Assembly: GCA_029204225.1 (NCBI GenBank)
Contig: MU832070.1
Location: forward strand, 24,723-88,722
DNA from: Diphasiastrum complanatum
Taxonomy: Eukaryota > Streptophyta > Lycopodiopsida > Lycopodiales > Lycopodiaceae
Reading direction: 5' to 3'
DNA length: 64,000 nucleotides
The translations under genes were made by a program, and so were the position numbers. Positions 59,832 to 64,000 of this stretch are shown here, in pieces. The notes beneath the pieces were generated by a model. That model did no database searches and was not told where the DNA came from. It saw only the letters and a program-made list of their open reading frames with translations. Numbering within the stretch: position 1 is the stretch's first letter; each line of letters starts with the position of its first letter.

Positions 59832-59967
59832 ACAAGAGGTCAAACATTCAAGATATATATTTTGCGGCCTGACGGTAATAACTCTGGTGCATGGGTTTTC
59901 CCTGCAACGTCTATGGAGGCTTGCAAAAAAAAAAAAAAACAAGAGGTCAAACATTCAAGATATATAT
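59832..59967 (+). mobile_element. Small poly(A) retro-insertion with 29-bp target duplication
   Basis: A 78-bp insert (59861-59938), ending in about 14 A, lies between two identical 29-bp direct repeats (59832-59860 and 59939-59967, starting ACAAGAGGTCAAACATTC). That is the signature of LINE-driven retroposition. The 64-bp non-A part (TTTGCGGCCTGACGGTAATA ... GGAGGCTTGC) has no clear A or B box. It could be the 3' end of a truncated SINE or LINE, or a processed small RNA. Confidence 0.8.
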
Positions 59968-60409
59968 CGAACTCTCACATAAAGTAAAATATGTATTATG
60001 GGATATATTGAAACACGTGTTCATCTATGAAGTTTTGTTGATTGGTGCTAGTCAAAACCTTGAAGTATACATGGCCCAATCAAAACACATAAACTACACA
60101 TTCTCTCTCACGAGTCACGTCAATACATCTATTGCTATGTTTCTTCCCCAAAAGTCCTAATTTATAGAAACCCTAGCTTCTAACGGTTTGAAGGTTGCAT
60201 TTACACATCTTTTGAAAGAGATGAAAACAACTGTTGATCTATTTTTGTTTATGTAAATTTGTTTCTTTTGGGTCTGTTTTGCAAAGCTAAAGTCTAGATT
60301 TTTCATTCTCCAAGATAGAGTTCATTTTTTTATGTACCTTTTAACAACTTGATATTTGTAATTCTTTGGCTTTTGTGAGATTTATAAGGGCTATTGTGAA
60401 TTATGGATG

Positions 60410-60521
<112 letters not shown>

Positions 60522-60957
60522 GTTAGACTGTAAAAATGATGAATGTAGAAATGAGAGAGATCTAGAGTCTAGCATCATTGACCTCATCGAGATGTAGCAT
60601 ATCCCTACTCACTAATTCCATAAAATACATTTGAAATCTACAGCCTCTTTACAAAAATGCCTTCCATAAAGTATATAGTTAATTATCTTGAAATATTATT
60701 TTGAATGTTCAATTTTTCAATGTGGAATTCATCCTACTTGATCTTCCTTGGGATGTAAGATCTTCCATATTGTAGTAAATCATGCACACAATACACTCAA
60801 AGATGGGTTCTTGTAAGATTGGCTTTGCATGTTCCTAAATTAGAAGTTAGACAAACTAAAATATATAAAGCATCTTCTTATTCGGGAGGAAATTGAGTTG
60901 AATTACTGAGTCCTAACATTTTAGAATAGATTAGATTGTAAGAGTAGAATCAAACAA

Positions 60958-61948
60958 TGTTAGAATTGTTGGATTTCTATCCTCTCCATCCCTTATCTCA
61001 TTGCTAATCTAGATCCATTCATTTGTTGTAAATACTTGTACAATCGCACACTCTATAGAAATAGACTTGTTTCTAACAGTCTACAGAAATACAAAGGAAT
61101 TGATGACAATGTTCTGTCAACTCAGTCGACATCGACTATTCGGCCACCATTCGACTATTCGGCCAACTTCGACTATTCGTCGAAATTGACTACTCATCCG
61201 ACACTGACTATTCATCGGACATCCGACATCGACTAAGTCACATATCAACTCAAATAGTTGACTAGAACATTCGGTGGCTCAATAGTACCCTTCATCATGT
61301 CCGGACATAATCTCTAACGGAACCATATATTGTCCAAATGCGACTGCTAACAGCACATAGTGCCTTAATCCTATTTGTAAAGTACAGACTAAGCATTCTT
61401 TTAATTACTTACTCATGTGTATGTATCCAACAACTTATCAGTTGCTCGGTTAGATGCTCAGAAGCTCAATAATTCATTTCAGTCGATCAATCGAACATCT
61501 AGAGTGCAATTACTTGTTCTTTCTATCTGTAATCACAGAGTATTGTTTCAGAAAGAACGTGACTCTGTCTGCATTTTATTGTACTCTCTGCGATTATATA
61601 ATTTATGTTCCAGTAATCTATGTTGTGTACATTGTGTTGTATGCATGTTCTATTTATGTTTTGATCGATTCATGATTTGCAGATAGAATTATTTGTAGAT
61701 TATATTATGTATATGACTAATAATGTGTGTTGATTGTAAAGCTCTAAGTTTTGCACTATTACGCTTTCGCAAGCTAAATCATAAATCACTCTAGTTCATT
61801 CCTACAAAATTGACTATATCGATCTAGCGACTTCGAAGTTGTGATTAAGTACAGTGATCAAGTAGGGCGCTCTTCGATTCGTCAAAGTTTGCCTAAATTT
61901 GATAGACATAGATTCATGCACTGAGGATTCTCCCCAATAATCCCAACA
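60958..61948 (+). repeat. Copia LTR, plus orientation (991 bp)
   Basis: Begins TGTTAGAATTGTTGG and ends ATCCCAACA, directly followed by primer site TGGTATTAGAGC. It contains a degenerate cluster of CGACTATTCGGCC-like units (about 61130-61240). It is homologous to an inverted copy at about 62245-62886. Confidence 0.75.
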
Positions 61949-62240
61949 TGGTATTAGAGCACCATTTTCAAGTGGAATCTCGAGGATGGCAAGGCATTCA
62001 CCTTGATCACCCTTAATATCTCTGACACACAAATTGACCATATTAAACAAGCCCAATCTTCGAGAGAAGCTTGGGATATATTCTAGAGTGACAAATCGAT
62101 GCATGCTATCAGTCATATTGATACAACTTAATCTACGAATAAGTTTATCCGCAAGCAAGAAATAATCTGGACATGATTATCTGAAAGCAGACAGAGTCGC
62201 GTTCTTCCTGAATCAATACTCTATAATTATAGAGAGAAAA
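61949..62240 (+). pseudogene. Copia gag start fragment
   Basis: After the primer site TGGTATTAGAGC (61949-61960) the sequence encodes a damaged gag beginning: a TLNISDTQIDHIKQ-like block and SSREAWDIF, interrupted by stops. It breaks off where the inverted LTR begins. Confidence 0.6.
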
Positions 62241-62244
62241 AACA

Positions 62245-62886
<642 letters not shown>

Positions 62887-64000
62887 TAATCTGGATCCTT
62901 AAACGCCTTGATTTTCAAATTCAAGACAACACAAAATTCTTGTGTGCTTTCTGATTTAACATGTTTGTAAATATATCAACTGCCATGTACTAGGTTTTGC
63001 AAAATTTCAGACTTACCTCCTTGTTGAGTATTTTTCTCCTGATGTAGTGGTACTTAATCTCGATGTGCTTGCTCCTAGAGTAAAACCTAGGATTGATCGA
63101 TAATGCAATAGCACTCTGTCGCACTAAATATTTGTTGAAGCAAACTGTCTAAGACCAATATCAGACAATAATTCGTCAACCAAATTGTCTCTTTAGTAGC
63201 GTGAGAGGTTGCATGCGCTGGACAGCCAGGAGGCAAGTGACAAATTGGAGTATCAAACGGAGTCGGAATTTCGTGAAATTTGGTTGAGGATGGGCGATGG
63301 ACAGCTTGCAAACAAGGTGTGAAAAATGGCTGCAAACGGAGACAAAAACGGACGAAAGTGACAAGTATGAAGCGGCTGGTGAAAAGAGGGCTGAAAATGG
63401 AAGGAGGAACGGACGAAAGAGATGAGGGAATTGGGCACTGGAGAGCCTGCAAACAAGTTGGAAATGGGTGATAGAGGGTTGGAACTTGGGCGCCGGAAAT
63501 AATCTGCCCAAAAATTATTTTTTTTTTTTTTGGCCACCAAATTTAGCGGAAGTACTTCCGCTAACTAACTATCTGCTAAAGCTCCGCCAAGGAAAATGCT
63601 TTGATAGGAGCTGGTCCTCCTCCAAACTGTGCTGAATGTTGCTGAAGCAAAGAGATGTACTCAGATTCTGTAGATGACATTGCAATGGAGGTTTGTTTTC
63701 GACTATTCCAAGATATTGGACCATTATTGAACAGTAAGACAAGTCTAGAAGTATTATGTCGATATCACCTGCCCAATTTGCATCTGTATATCCATGAAGT
63801 GTATGGATATCGGATGAATCGTCATCACTGTAGCAGATACAGAGGTCAATAGTAGCTCGTACATATCTAATAACTCTGAAAAGAGCTTTCTAACATACCA
63901 GAGTTGGGGGGGCCATATATTGGCTCAAGTAACTAATGGTGTATGCAAGATCGGGTCTGGTAGATATCATTGCATACATTAGGGATCCGATGATTGATTG
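62887..64000 (-). pseudogene. Copia reverse transcriptase end and RNase H, partial
   Basis: Read on the minus strand from the window edge: IGSLMYAMISTRPDLAYTIS (RT end), then YTDANWAGDID (RNase H start), TESEY, and after an interruption ATKETIWLT, QSAIALSINPRFYSRSKHIE and IKYHYIRRK, with stops. The 3' end is at about 62887, where a purine tract meets the inverted LTR. It continues beyond the window on the right. Confidence 0.8.
63190..63640. other. Insertion of about 450 bp in the RNase H sequence
   Basis: The copia RNase H reading is interrupted between the TESEY motif (near 63660) and ATKETIWLT (near 63190). The inserted sequence has a T-run near 63518-63531, an 18-bp palindrome AGCGGAAGTACTTCCGCT at 63545-63562 and pyrimidine-rich minus-strand sequence. 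No element family is recognised. Confidence 0.5.

Overview
The window is nuclear DNA of a flowering plant. The evidence is a spliced gene with GT/AG introns for a plant-specific chloroplast-type quinone oxidoreductase, a SUPERMAN-type zinc-finger gene with a QALGGH helix and an EAR repressor motif, plant Ty3/gypsy, Ty1/copia and hAT elements, TTTAGGG repeats, and very abundant (CT)n/(GA)n and (GT)n microsatellites. The species cannot be named from this; the transposon load points to a medium or large genome.

Only two genes look intact. The first, on the minus strand, is a 333-residue NADPH-dependent quinone/alkenal oxidoreductase of the ceQORH type. I could place all five coding exons: 46087-46022, 41844-41703, 41349-41258, 19543-19325 and 19002-18520. 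They join in frame, so the gene spans 27.6 kb for about 1 kb of coding sequence. Intron 3 is 21.7 kb and holds a whole Ty3/gypsy element, three hAT transposase remnants (one nested in another, in opposite orientation) and a very short tRNA-derived retro-insertion. Intron 1 is 4.2 kb and holds a deleted gypsy derivative. The second gene, also minus strand, is an intronless C2H2 repressor gene at 57256-58125.

Layout. 0.2-0.95 kb: tandem repeats with a higher-order period. 1.2-1.6 kb: a possible MITE. 1.6-2.6 kb: a strand-asymmetric purine block. 3.0-4.8 kb: a decayed minus-strand ORF of unknown family. 4.8-6.1 kb: an array of a short GGCGAGTAAT motif in both orientations. 7.2-9.9 kb: two LTR remnants with recognisable primer-binding sites. 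9.9-13.5 kb: a satellite-like array with a ~345 bp monomer, interrupted once. 13.9-14.9 kb: another LTR with primer-binding site and a gypsy RNase H remnant. 18.5-46.1 kb: the oxidoreductase gene and its transposon-filled introns. 46.1-47.5 kb: its upstream region, with G-runs and a 28-bp perfect hairpin. 47.5-50.7 kb: a complete LTR element without coding capacity. 51.3-55.6 kb: a scrambled cluster of copia fragments from one family. 57.3-58.1 kb: the zinc-finger gene. 58.9-60.5 kb: CT/GA repeats and a small poly(A) retro-insertion. 61.0-64.0 kb: two related copia pieces in inverted orientation.

The genes do not form a pathway. What links the region is repeated insertion, nesting and internal deletion of mobile DNA around and inside a housekeeping-type gene whose reading frame has been kept. 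No CRISPR array, rRNA, functional tRNA gene or operon is present. The best candidates for something undescribed are the GGCGAGTAAT motif array, the 84-bp tRNA-related insertion with a perfect 17-bp target duplication, and the upstream hairpin.
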